Of a stretch of 64,000 nt of DNA, positions 14,580-23,624 are shown one piece after another. The translations under genes were made by a program, and so were the position numbers. The notes below the pieces were generated by a model. It was not told the DNA's origin. It ran no database searches and saw only the letters and a program-made list of their open reading frames with translations. The DNA is taken from assembly GCA_018400295.1 (NCBI GenBank), contig JAGYMZ010000005.1, forward strand, positions 1 to 64,000, written 5' to 3'. Source of the stretch: Bacteroidales bacterium (GTDB lineage Bacteria > Bacteroidota > Bacteroidia > Bacteroidales > B18-G4). The stretch's first letter is position 1, and every line of letters starts with the position of its first letter.

Positions 14580-17036
14580 ATGAAAAAAGCTCTAGCGTTA
14601 TTATCTGTTATTTTACTACCAGCATTAACATTTGCCAGTGAGGCAGACCTTCCCATTCCGGATTTGAAGAACAATAGTTTTTTCCCGGCCATAAACATGG
14701 ATGGCTGGACATTGCTGATGTACGGCTTTATTATCATATTTATTGGGATCCTGTTCGGGATACTTCAATATTCCTACATACGGAAGATCCCTGTTCACAA
14801 AGCCATGTCGGATGTTTCCAATATTATTTATGAGACATGCAAGACCTATCTTTTTCAACAGGGCAAATTTCTTGCCATTCTATTTGGGATCGTTGCTGTC
14901 ATCATCATCTACTACTTTTTTGGACTGGCTCACATGTCTGTTCCCAAAGTGTTGTTGATCCTTTTCTGGACGGTTATAGGCATCCTGGGGTCCTATGGTG
15001 TGGCCTGGTTTGGCATCCGCATCAATACCCTGGCCAATAGCCGTACTTCCTTTGCGGCACTCAAGAAAAAACCTTTTAGTGTTATGTCCATTCCATTACA
15101 GTCGGGTATGAGCGTCGGTCTGTTGTTGGTTTGTGTGGAACTGGTCATGATGCTGCTTATCCTGCTTTTTGTGCCGGGAGAAAGTGCCGGGGCGTGTTTT
15201 GTCGGTTTCGCTATTGGCGAATCCCTTGGCGCGAGTGCCCTGAGGATCGCCGGTGGAATTTTTACCAAGATCGCAGATATCGGAGCGGACCTGATGAAGA
15301 TCGTATTTAACCTGCCCGAAGATGACCCAAGAAATCCTGGCGTGATCGCAGATTGTACCGGTGATAATGCCGGCGACAGTGTCGGGCCGACTGCTGATGG
15401 TTTTGAAACATATGGTGTTACAGGTGTAGCGCTCATTGCGTTCATTGTATTGAGCATTAATTTTAATGTGCTCAATATTTTTCCAACCGAAGCATCCGCT
15501 TTGCAATTTCAGAGCATACTGATCGTATGGATATTTGCCATGCGTATTCTAATGATATTTACCTCCCTGATATCGTACTATATCAACCATGCAATTTCCA
15601 AAGCGCGATTTGGCAACAAGACTTCTTTTAATTTTGAAACACCGCTGACCAGCCTCGTATGGATAACTTCCATTACATCCATCATCGTTACCTATGTCGT
15701 TAGCTATATTCTGATCGGTAAGCTGAGCATGCCGAACGGAATGGAGACCACGCTCTGGTGGAAGCTGGCTTCCATTATAAGTCTGGGGACTCTGGCCGCT
15801 GCCATAATCCCCGAATTTACGAAATGGTTTACCAGTTCCAAATCCAGGCATGTGAAGGAAATTGTTACGGCATCCCGGGAAGGCGGAGCATCCCTGACAA
15901 TATTATCCGGTATGGTGGCAGGAAATTTTAGCGCTTTCTGGAAAGGATTGGTGATCGTGGGGCTCATGACCTTTGCCTTTTATTTTAGTACCATGGGACT
16001 TGATATGTATATGACCTATCCTTCCATCTTTGCATTTGGGTTGGTTGCTTTCGGTTTTCTTGGAATGGGCCCGGTGACCATTGCGGTTGACAGTTACGGA
16101 CCGGTTGCGGACAACGCACAATCCGTGTTCGAATTGTCTCAAATTGAGAAGATGCCTGATATTCATGAAGAGATAGAAAGAGATTATGGGTTTGATCCAA
16201 ATTTTGAAGTTGGCAAACGCAACCTTGAAGCAAATGATTCCGCAGGGAATACTTTTAAAGCTACTGCTAAGCCTGTGCTGATCGGAACGGCTGTGATCGG
16301 GGCTACTACTATGATCTTTTCCATTATTTTGTTGTTGGGGAATACGATCATTAATGGCGAACCGCTGCTGAGTATAGATTTGACCTCTGCACCTGTTATT
16401 CTGGGTGTGATCACCGGAGGAGCTGTGATATATTGGTTTACAGGTGCTTCTATTCAGGCTGTTACCACCGGGGCATACAGGGCCGTAGAATACATAAAAA
16501 AGCATATTAACCTGGATGAAAAAGCGGCAGATCTGGAGGATTCCAAAAATGTAGTCAGGATCTGTACCAAGTATGCTCAGAATGGGATGTGGAACATTTT
16601 CGGGGTCATCTTTTCCCTTACACTTTCCTTCGCATTTTTAAACCCCAACTTCTTTGTGTCCTACCTGATCTCCATAGCCATCTTCGGATTGTTTCAGGCC
16701 ATGTATATGGCCAATGCCGGTGGGGCATGGGATAATGCCAAGAAAGTGGTTGAGGTGGACCTGCGGGAAAAGAATACGCCGTTACACGATGCTACTGTGA
16801 TCGGTGATACGGTCGGAGATCCTTATAAGGATACTTCCTCCGTTGCCCTTAATCCCGTTATCAAATTCTCTACTTTGTTTGGGTTGCTGGCTGCTGAGAT
16901 CTCCATCATGTTGATCAGGAATGGGGATGAATTGGTTTCCCGATGGATCGGTGTGGGCTTCCTGATCATCGGATTGCTCTTTGTATACCGCTCTTTCTTT
17001 GGAATGAGAATAAAAACAGACCAGAATTCGGATTAA
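14580..17036 (+). CDS. hppA: Membrane-bound, ion-pumping pyrophosphatase
   Basis: An 818-residue polytopic mPPase, which couples hydrolysis of pyrophosphate to H+ and/or Na+ export across the inner membrane. The substrate site is DDPRNPGVIADCTGDNAGD, and the later SYGPVADNAQS and GGAWDNAKK blocks complete the metal-PPi site. The sequence GPTADGFETYG after the first block departs from the common GMAADLFESY, suggesting a divergent clade. Lys560 (GNTFKA) occupies the position that, by family knowledge, makes the enzyme K+-independent. Start 14580 gives a signal-like first span and lies downstream of the promoter; an upstream frame from 14496 would start before the -33 element. Confidence 0.93.
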   Translation: MKKALALLSVILLPALTFASEADLPIPDLKNNSFFPAINMDGWTLLMYGFIIIFIGILFGILQYSYIRKIPVHKAMSDVSNIIYETCKTYLFQQGKFLAILFGIVAVIIIYYFFGLAHMSVPKVLLILFWTVIGILGSYGVAWFGIRINTLANSRTSFAALKKKPFSVMSIPLQSGMSVGLLLVCVELVMMLLILLFVPGESAGACFVGFAIGESLGASALRIAGGIFTKIADIGADLMKIVFNLPEDDPRNPGVIADCTGDNAGDSVGPTADGFETYGVTGVALIAFIVLSINFNVLNIFPTEASALQFQSILIVWIFAMRILMIFTSLISYYINHAISKARFGNKTSFNFETPLTSLVWITSITSIIVTYVVSYILIGKLSMPNGMETTLWWKLASIISLGTLAAAIIPEFTKWFTSSKSRHVKEIVTASREGGASLTILSGMVAGNFSAFWKGLVIVGLMTFAFYFSTMGLDMYMTYPSIFAFGLVAFGFLGMGPVTIAVDSYGPVADNAQSVFELSQIEKMPDIHEEIERDYGFDPNFEVGKRNLEANDSAGNTFKATAKPVLIGTAVIGATTMIFSIILLLGNTIINGEPLLSIDLTSAPVILGVITGGAVIYWFTGASIQAVTTGAYRAVEYIKKHINLDEKAADLEDSKNVVRICTKYAQNGMWNIFGVIFSLTLSFAFLNPNFFVSYLISIAIFGLFQAMYMANAGGAWDNAKKVVEVDLREKNTPLHDATVIGDTVGDPYKDTSSVALNPVIKFSTLFGLLAAEISIMLIRNGDELVSRWIGVGFLIIGLLFVYRSFFGMRIKTDQNSD

Positions 17037-17054
17037 TGATCTTTGATGATCCTT

Positions 17055-17097
17055 AAAAAGAGGTTGTCCTGCAAGTTTACAGGGCAACCTCTTTTTG
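17055..17097 (+). terminator. Intrinsic terminator of hppA
   Basis: AAAGAGGTTG-TCCTG pairs with CAGG-GCAACCTCTTT across a short loop, followed by TTTTTGTTTT. It overlaps the 5' end of the open frame that continues into gcvP, showing that this part is not translated. Confidence 0.9.
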
Positions 17098-17150
17098 TTT
17101 TCCCCCAACAATTATGCAACAGGGTTTAAGAATGAATGGCCAAAGATTGT

Positions 17151-17158
17151 TACCTTTG
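17151..17158 (+). promoter_or_regulatory. -7 box of gcvP
   Basis: TACCTTTG is a perfect TAnnTTTG located 44 bp before the gcvP ATG. The -33 region has TTT but no TTG at the best spacing. I saw no glycine-riboswitch-like structure in the short leader. Confidence 0.65.
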
Positions 17159-17202
17159 CCGCAGTATATAAGAGCCACAAAATACAATTAAATGATTTCG
17201 AT

Positions 17203-20070
17203 ATGATTAAGGACAACTTCATCCACAGACATAACGGACCCAGGTCCGGGGAAACGAAAAAGATGTTGCAGAAGATCGGTATTTCTTCCGTTGATGCACT
17301 GATCGACCAGACGATCCCTGCTTCCATACGAATGAAGGGCAAGCTCAATTTGCCTTCCGGAATGAACGAGTATGAATATGTCAATCACATAAAAACGTTG
17401 GGTGCGAAAAATAAAATTTTCCGGTCGTATATCGGATTGGGATATTATAATGCCATCACACCTGGCGTCATCACACGGAACATCCTGGAAAACCCGGGTT
17501 GGTATACTTCATATACACCTTATCAGGCTGAGATTTCCCAGGGGCGGCTTGAGGCATTGCTGAACTTCCAGACCATGGTTTCCGACCTGACAGGAATGCC
17601 TCTTGCCAATGCATCCCTGCTGGATGAAGGTACCGCCGCATCGGAAGCCATGATCATGTTTTATAACAGTCGCCCTAGGTCCGCTGTGAAGGCCGGTGTG
17701 AAAAAGTTTTATATATCCGATCAGCTTTTTCCCCAGACCATTGAGGTGATCCGGACCAAAGCCCGCCCTCTTGGCATAGAGCTGGTGGTGGAAGATCACG
17801 AAAAAGTGGAGTTTGACGATGATTTTTTTGGCGCAATTGTGCAATATCCAGACCAAAAAGGAAATATCAGGGATTACCGGGGATTTGTGAAAAAAGTGCA
17901 TGCAACGGGAGCCTATATCGCTGCGTCTGCCGATATTATGAGTCTGGCCCTGCTTACTCCGCCGGCAGAATGGGGAGCAGACGTGGTATTGGGTTCCACC
18001 CAGCGTTTTGGTGTTCCCCTGGGGTTTGGCGGCCCCCATGCTGCATATTTTGCAACGACCGAAAAATTCAAGCGGAATATACCCGGGCGTATCATTGGCG
18101 TTTCCATCGACAGCAAAGGCAACCGTGCCTTGCGCATGGCATTGCAGACCCGGGAACAGCATATCAAAAGGGAGCGGGCGACCTCCAATATCTGTACCGC
18201 ACAGGCACTGCTTGCCTCCATGGCCGGTATGTATGCAGTTTATCACGGACCCGGCGGCATTCAGGCCATTGCAAGGGATATTCATAACAATGCTGTTTTG
18301 CTTAAAAGGGTACTGGTATCCCTGAAATGTGAAGTGTTGAACGACTGGTTCTTCGATACACTTGAGATATCCCTGCCCGGCAATACCCGGTCAGAGGATG
18401 TCCGCAGACTGGCCCTGGAAAGGGAGATCAATTTCCGCTACTTTGAGAACGGACATATAGGAATAAGCCTTGACGAAACCACGTCAGACGATGACATCAA
18501 CGATATCATCCATATTTTTTCAACCGCAACCGGCAACGATCCCGACGGAAATCCGGATATTCCTCCACGGGATCAATCTATCCCGGATGATATGCAGAGA
18601 AAGACACCCTTTTTGCAGCAACCCGTTTTCAATGCCCATCATTCGGAAACCGCCATGATGCGGTACCTGAGCAGGCTGGAAAACCGGGATCTGGCCCTGA
18701 ACCGTACAATGATCCCTTTGGGATCCTGCACCATGAAACTGAATGCAGCCGCGGAGCTGTTTCCATTGAGCTGGCCGGAATTTGGGAGCATCCATCCCTT
18801 CGTGCCTGGAGATCAGGCCCTGGGATACGAGGAACTGATCCGGGAGCTGGGAAAAGACCTTTGTGAGATCACCGGCTTCGATGACATTTCATTTCAGCCC
18901 AATTCCGGGGCTGCAGGCGAATATGCCGGGCTTATGGTCATACGTGCATACCATGAGAGCAACGGGGAAGGGCACCGGAACATATGCCTCATCCCTTCTT
19001 CAGCCCATGGTACCAATCCGGCCAGTTCGGTTATGGCCGGCATGAAGGTGGTGATTGTGAAATGCGATGACCATGGCAATATTGATCTGGAAGATCTTAA
19101 GAAGAAGGCCGAATTGAATAAAGATAACCTCGCAGCCATTATGATTACCTATCCATCAACGCATGGGGTTTTTGAGGAAGACATCCTGGAGATCATTGAT
19201 GTCATCCATCAATGCGGGGGACAGGTATATATGGACGGGGCCAACATGAACGCCCAGGTAGGATTGACCAGTCCGGGATTGATAGGGGCAGACGTATGTC
19301 ATCTGAATTTGCATAAGACTTTTGCTATTCCTCATGGAGGTGGCGGTCCGGGTATGGGTCCGATTGGCGTGGCAAAACACTTATCCCCTTTCCTCCCCAG
19401 GCATACGTTTTGCGATTGCGGTGGGGAAAAAGGGATACCGGCCGTTTCTTCGGCGCCTTTCGGAAGTGCGATGATCCTCCCCATTTCCTATGGTTATATC
19501 AAATTGCTTGGTGGCGAAGGGTTGACGGAAGCAACGCGGTATGCCATACTGGGTGCAAATTATCTGAAGTCCTCCCTGGAAGGGCACTATAAAATATTGT
19601 ACGCTGGCAAGAACGGGCGGGTGGCCCATGAATTCATCCTGGATTGCAATGCGTTTAATAAAACCGCAGATATTACCGTGGTTAATATTGCCAAGCGCCT
19701 GATGGACTATGGTTTCCATGCACCCACGGTTGCATTCCCGGTGCCGGGTACCCTGATGGTTGAACCCACGGAAAGTGAACCTTTATCCGAACTGAACCGC
19801 TTCATTGAAGCAATGTTGTCCATACGGGAAGAACTGAAAGAGATCGAAGAAGGCCGGGCTGGAAAGGACAACAACCTGATCCGTAATGCCCCGCATACCC
19901 TGGAGATGATGTTCCGGGAGGAGTGGAAATATCCGTATAGCAAGAACCGGGCAGCATTCCCGAAATCCTGGCTGTATGACGCCAAGTATTGGGTACCGGT
20001 TACGAAGATCGATGATGCATATGGCGACAGGAATCTGGTATGTACTTGTGATCCGGTTGAGAATTATTAA
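17203..20070 (+). CDS. gcvP: Glycine dehydrogenase (decarboxylating), P protein
   Basis: The 955-residue single-chain P protein decarboxylates glycine and loads the aminomethyl group on lipoylated GcvH. The pyridoxal-phosphate lysine is K705 in NLHKTFAIPHGGGGPG; the N-terminal half-domain begins with the typical HNGP motif. The length matches the standard of about 955. The start at 17203 is taken because the upstream 36 codons would run through the hppA terminator and the -7 box. It converges with the next gene, the two stop codons overlapping by 4 bp (20067-20070). Confidence 0.95.
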   Translation: MIKDNFIHRHNGPRSGETKKMLQKIGISSVDALIDQTIPASIRMKGKLNLPSGMNEYEYVNHIKTLGAKNKIFRSYIGLGYYNAITPGVITRNILENPGWYTSYTPYQAEISQGRLEALLNFQTMVSDLTGMPLANASLLDEGTAASEAMIMFYNSRPRSAVKAGVKKFYISDQLFPQTIEVIRTKARPLGIELVVEDHEKVEFDDDFFGAIVQYPDQKGNIRDYRGFVKKVHATGAYIAASADIMSLALLTPPAEWGADVVLGSTQRFGVPLGFGGPHAAYFATTEKFKRNIPGRIIGVSIDSKGNRALRMALQTREQHIKRERATSNICTAQALLASMAGMYAVYHGPGGIQAIARDIHNNAVLLKRVLVSLKCEVLNDWFFDTLEISLPGNTRSEDVRRLALEREINFRYFENGHIGISLDETTSDDDINDIIHIFSTATGNDPDGNPDIPPRDQSIPDDMQRKTPFLQQPVFNAHHSETAMMRYLSRLENRDLALNRTMIPLGSCTMKLNAAAELFPLSWPEFGSIHPFVPGDQALGYEELIRELGKDLCEITGFDDISFQPNSGAAGEYAGLMVIRAYHESNGEGHRNICLIPSSAHGTNPASSVMAGMKVVIVKCDDHGNIDLEDLKKKAELNKDNLAAIMITYPSTHGVFEEDILEIIDVIHQCGGQVYMDGANMNAQVGLTSPGLIGADVCHLNLHKTFAIPHGGGGPGMGPIGVAKHLSPFLPRHTFCDCGGEKGIPAVSSAPFGSAMILPISYGYIKLLGGEGLTEATRYAILGANYLKSSLEGHYKILYAGKNGRVAHEFILDCNAFNKTADITVVNIAKRLMDYGFHAPTVAFPVPGTLMVEPTESEPLSELNRFIEAMLSIREELKEIEEGRAGKDNNLIRNAPHTLEMMFREEWKYPYSKNRAAFPKSWLYDAKYWVPVTKIDDAYGDRNLVCTCDPVENY

Positions 20071-21266
20071 ATGATGGAGGTCTCTTTAAATATTGTATGC
20101 ATTTTTTTCCAGGTTTGCTGGATATCGTTATCCAGTCCTACGGAAAAACGTACGAGCCCTTCGGATAACCCCATTTCTTTCTGAACATTCTCAGGAACTT
20201 CAGAAGATGTGCTTTTGCCGGAATTGCTGAAAAGGGTTTTAAAATATCCCAGGCTGACTGCCAGGTATCCCACATCAGCATGCTGAAGTTTTTCCATTAC
20301 TTCGTTTGCTTTTTCTGTGGTATGTAAGTCTATGGCGATCATACCACCATACCCGAAACCCTGGTTCATCATGCTGCGCAAGAGTTCATATCCGGGATGC
20401 AAGGGTTCACCGGGATAAATGAATTGCATGCCAGTCTCTTTAAACCGCTGCGCCAGGAACATAGCATTGGAGCTATGTTGCTTCATGCGTATATGAAGGG
20501 TATGCAGGTTTTTCAGGATGCTGGATGAGCGTAAGGGATCCAGGACAGGTCCAAGGAGCATGGCGGTGCCTGAGTTCACATCACTTAGGGAATTGATAAA
20601 ATCCTCAGTACCACAAATAGCACCGGCAACGCAATCGTTTTTTCCGTTGACGAATTTTGTCAGGCTGTACACCACGACATCCGCACCCAGGCGGGCAGGG
20701 GAAACGATCATGGGAGAGAAGGTGTTATCGGCAATGAGGGTTATGTTGTTGTCTTTGGAGATCTCCGATAGTTTGGGTATGTCGGATATCTGAAGCAGGG
20801 GATTGGTGATGGATTCGGTATAGATCACCCTGGTGTTGGGACGTATGGCGTTCCTGACCGCTTCCAGGTCGGTGATGTTCACAAAGGAAACATCAATATT
20901 GAACTTGGGCAGGTAGTTTTTTAGAAAAGCAAATGTTCCTCCGTATGTGGTTACACTGGTTATGATATGGTCGCCTGAGTTGCAGAGTTGTAACAGGACA
21001 GTCGTTATGGCGGCCATTCCGGAAGCAGTGACCCAGCCCGATTCCGTGCCTTCCATAGCGGCCATTGCTTCTGCCAGGTATTTATTGCTGGGATTCCAGT
21101 GCCTTGAATATAGAAAACATCCTTCTGAATCTCCATGAAAAGTGTCGATCATGGTTTTGGCTTCCAGGAAAGTATAAGTGGATGAGTCGGTTACGGATGG
21201 ATTTACACCACCAAACTCGCCAAATTGACGCAGCATTTGTATTTGATGAGCAGGGTCGAATTTCAT
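20067..21266 (-). CDS. Cys/Met-metabolism PLP enzyme (gamma-synthase/gamma-lyase family)
   Basis: This 399-residue fold-type I enzyme carries PLP on Lys204 (SLTKFVNGKND), with D180 and the Y53-x-R55 phosphate-site pair (YSRHWNPS) also present. Family members act as cystathionine gamma-synthase, cystathionine lyase, methionine gamma-lyase or O-acetylhomoserine sulfhydrylase. At the site equivalent to Cys116 of classical methionine gamma-lyases the sequence is TYGGTFA (Gly110), arguing mildly against that activity. Substrate therefore remains open. The ATG at 21266 is preferred over longer frames because a -7 box lies about 70 bp upstream. Confidence 0.85.
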   Translation of the reverse strand: MKFDPAHQIQMLRQFGEFGGVNPSVTDSSTYTFLEAKTMIDTFHGDSEGCFLYSRHWNPSNKYLAEAMAAMEGTESGWVTASGMAAITTVLLQLCNSGDHIITSVTTYGGTFAFLKNYLPKFNIDVSFVNITDLEAVRNAIRPNTRVIYTESITNPLLQISDIPKLSEISKDNNITLIADNTFSPMIVSPARLGADVVVYSLTKFVNGKNDCVAGAICGTEDFINSLSDVNSGTAMLLGPVLDPLRSSSILKNLHTLHIRMKQHSSNAMFLAQRFKETGMQFIYPGEPLHPGYELLRSMMNQGFGYGGMIAIDLHTTEKANEVMEKLQHADVGYLAVSLGYFKTLFSNSGKSTSSEVPENVQKEMGLSEGLVRFSVGLDNDIQQTWKKMHTIFKETSII

Positions 21267-21334
21267 GGTTTTTGATTTTACGGGGTAACTAACGTGATGA
21301 TGTTTTGAAGGAACAAAAACATGTCCCAACAAAG

Positions 21335-21342
21335 CAAAGATA
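21335..21342 (-). promoter_or_regulatory. -7 box for the Cys/Met PLP enzyme gene
   Basis: The minus strand reads TATCTTTG, a perfect TAnnTTTG. The transcript would start near 21329, excluding a frame start at 21332. Confidence 0.6.
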
Positions 21343-21361
21343 CAAATTATGTTGATATGGT

Positions 21362-22126
21362 TTATGATCTGAGGTAAGATGCTCCGTTAATATCAATGAT
21401 GCACCCGGTAAGATAATCCGTATGGTCTCCTGCAAGGTATGTGGCCAGCCTTGCAACTTCTTCTGGTTCGGCTGTCCGGTTCAGCGGACTCTGCTTTTTG
21501 AAATTTTCAGCGTGTGGCGACTCAAAAATATGTTTTGTCATATCGGTTTCCACAAATCCAGGGGCGATGGCAAACACTTTGATATTATGCGAGGCCAGGT
21601 CTTTGGCCATGGATTGTCCAAGGGCATTCAGCCCCGCCTTACTGGCCCCGTATGGATATGCATTGGGTTCGCCCCGGAAAGCTCCACGGGAGGTTATGTT
21701 GATGATCTTGCCCCCGCCGTTTTCTTTCATGGATCTGGCGGCAAGGAAAGAAAGCCAGGCCGGACCAGACAGATTCGTATCCATAGTGTTTTTAAAATAG
21801 TTAATAAACTCCCGGTAACTAAGTGATAGTGAGTCCGTTTCTTCATAAATTCCGGCATTATTCACCAGGACATCTATTCTTTTAAATGAATCCATGACTT
21901 TGGCTGTCATTTTTTCCAGGGCTTGTGGGTCTTTCATATCTGCCTGGACGGTAATATGTCCGGAACCCTTTAACCGGGATTTGAGCCTGGAGGCTTCTTC
22001 TGCCGAACGGTGGAAATGTATGGCGATTTGTGCACCGGCATCTGCCATGGATGTGGCTATAGCGCGGCCTATTCCCCTGGAAGCGCCTGTAACCAGAACC
22101 GTTTTGTCATTGAGCTGGATGTTCAT
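21362..22126 (-). CDS. SDR-family oxidoreductase (FabG-like)
   Basis: A 254-residue short-chain dehydrogenase with the NADP(H) motif TGASRGIG (14-21), NNAG, the catalytic Ser in NITSRGAF and the Tyr/Lys pair in YGASK. The C-terminal GCIIDINGA resembles 3-oxoacyl-ACP reductases, but paralogues are numerous and the substrate cannot be assigned. It is the last gene of a tight minus-strand run (4 bp after the rhomboid gene). Confidence 0.85.
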   Translation of the reverse strand: MNIQLNDKTVLVTGASRGIGRAIATSMADAGAQIAIHFHRSAEEASRLKSRLKGSGHITVQADMKDPQALEKMTAKVMDSFKRIDVLVNNAGIYEETDSLSLSYREFINYFKNTMDTNLSGPAWLSFLAARSMKENGGGKIINITSRGAFRGEPNAYPYGASKAGLNALGQSMAKDLASHNIKVFAIAPGFVETDMTKHIFESPHAENFKKQSPLNRTAEPEEVARLATYLAGDHTDYLTGCIIDINGASYLRS

Positions 22127-22130
22127 AACT

Positions 22131-22745
22131 TTATTTTAAACCTGTTTTTTCCAGGAATTCAACAATAATTTCGGGACGTATGACGATGATAAAAATAAGG
22201 CCGAAAACCGCACCCCAGAAATGGGCATTATGGCCGGTATTATCCCTGTTCCGTCTGCCCATGTATGCGGAATATACCAGGTACAGGATGCCAAATACAA
22301 TTGAGGGTATCGGTATGGGAATGAAGAAAAGGAATATGGACCCTGCAGGATGGATGATGATGCTGGCGAAAACCACGGCAGAAACTGCGCCGGATGCCCC
22401 CACAGCACTGTAATATGCATTGTCCTTATTCCTTCCGTAATCGTACAGGACCGAGAAAATTATTCCGCCAACATAAAGCAGGATGAAGTACATAATGCCC
22501 TTGAAACCGAAAAAGTAGATAAGATAGGCCATAACCACGTTCCCGAAGGAATATAACACAAACATATTGATCAGCAGGTGTACCCAGTCGGCATGCAAAA
22601 AAGCGTATGTGAAAAATTTCCAGGTCTGTTTTTCATGTTTGATGGCGTATGCATTGAAGCGTAATTTGTCAAAGATATGCCGCCGGTTGAACGCGGTAAT
22701 GGAAATCAGGGCGGTTAGTGTGATGATCAGGTATATTGCCAACAT
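22131..22745 (-). CDS. Rhomboid-family intramembrane serine protease
   Basis: The 204-residue membrane protein has about six spans. The catalytic Ser is S118 in GASGAVSA and the His is likely H175 in AHFWG, with N60 in the HLLIN motif of the oxyanion region. Rhomboids cut transmembrane helices of substrate proteins. The neighbours, an uncharacterised membrane protein 6 bp upstream and an SDR 4 bp downstream, do not point to a particular substrate. Confidence 0.9.
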   Translation of the reverse strand: MLAIYLIITLTALISITAFNRRHIFDKLRFNAYAIKHEKQTWKFFTYAFLHADWVHLLINMFVLYSFGNVVMAYLIYFFGFKGIMYFILLYVGGIIFSVLYDYGRNKDNAYYSAVGASGAVSAVVFASIIIHPAGSIFLFFIPIPIPSIVFGILYLVYSAYMGRRNRDNTGHNAHFWGAVFGLIFIIVIRPEIIVEFLEKTGLK

Positions 22746-22751
22746 AATGAT

Positions 22752-23576
22752 CTATTTGTTTCCGGTTCCTATTGTGCCTGTGGAATAATCCAGTTCCGAC
22801 CCGAACATGCTGTGGGGAATAAGGTATACCAGAAGAAGGACAACTGATGCAACAACGGCCCATCCGGTACGCTTTCGGTTTTTTCGTTGCCTCAGCAGTG
22901 CGATCAGCCAGAAGACAAAAGCCAGGAGGGTTTTGTTATCGGTCAGGTCCTGTCCGAAAGGCCAGCCCGCCCAGAAAGACCCAAAGGCATATTTCTGGAC
23001 CACCGGCCCGAGAATGAGCCCCCCGGCAAAAAATAAAACAACAGTAAGTTTGGTATATATATATGTTTTTTCGCCTTTGATGAGCGCTTCCACTCCGGTA
23101 CGGGTAGAAAAAAGCATGGCCACGAACATTATGATAACATGTGGCAAAAGAAAACACAAAGGAACGGATCCCTTAAATCGTATGACCACCGGGGCTTCTG
23201 TAAGTGAATATATTTTTCCTTTGTGTATCAGGCTGGCCTGGTAACGAAGCTTTCCAGCCGGTGGCTGAGGAGGAAGGATGATGAGCAGTTCGTCACCGTC
23301 TCTTTCCATTTGCTGCAGGGACCAGTCTTCGGGATGATTGATCCGCTTAAATTTGTAAATCCCATGAATGCTTGTATCGGGCACCGTAATTTTGATGATG
23401 GCCGGTTCTTTGCCTCCTTTGCTTCTCAATAGTGCATAATCGTATTCCTTGTTTTCAATGGTTACGGTTTTGTTAAGCGGGTAGGTAGGACCGGTTTTTC
23501 TTTGATAATAGGCAATGGCAAGCGTAAATAGGGAAACCAGGATCCAAATAAGCGTCGATCTATATCTTCTCTTCAT
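22752..23576 (-). CDS. Conserved hypothetical membrane protein
   Basis: A 274-residue protein with one N-terminal span (about 8-23), a beta-rich extracytoplasmic domain (about 30-135) and four further spans. The segment FWAGWPFGQDLTDNKT between spans is the most distinctive and looks like a conserved functional loop. I know this arrangement only as an uncharacterised family. It is tightly coupled to the rhomboid gene (6 bp) and lies 48 bp downstream of the GH3 fusion gene, so the four genes could form one operon. Confidence 0.7.
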   Translation of the reverse strand: MKRRYRSTLIWILVSLFTLAIAYYQRKTGPTYPLNKTVTIENKEYDYALLRSKGGKEPAIIKITVPDTSIHGIYKFKRINHPEDWSLQQMERDGDELLIILPPQPPAGKLRYQASLIHKGKIYSLTEAPVVIRFKGSVPLCFLLPHVIIMFVAMLFSTRTGVEALIKGEKTYIYTKLTVVLFFAGGLILGPVVQKYAFGSFWAGWPFGQDLTDNKTLLAFVFWLIALLRQRKNRKRTGWAVVASVVLLLVYLIPHSMFGSELDYSTGTIGTGNK

Positions 23577-23624
23577 GCAGTGCTGTTCTTTGTTCGGTTG
23601 TCAAATAATGATGATGCATTGTAT

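Noticed and set aside
17095-17202. N-terminal extension of gcvP
   Set aside because: Overlaps the hppA terminator T-run and the gcvP -7 box; family start is at 17203.
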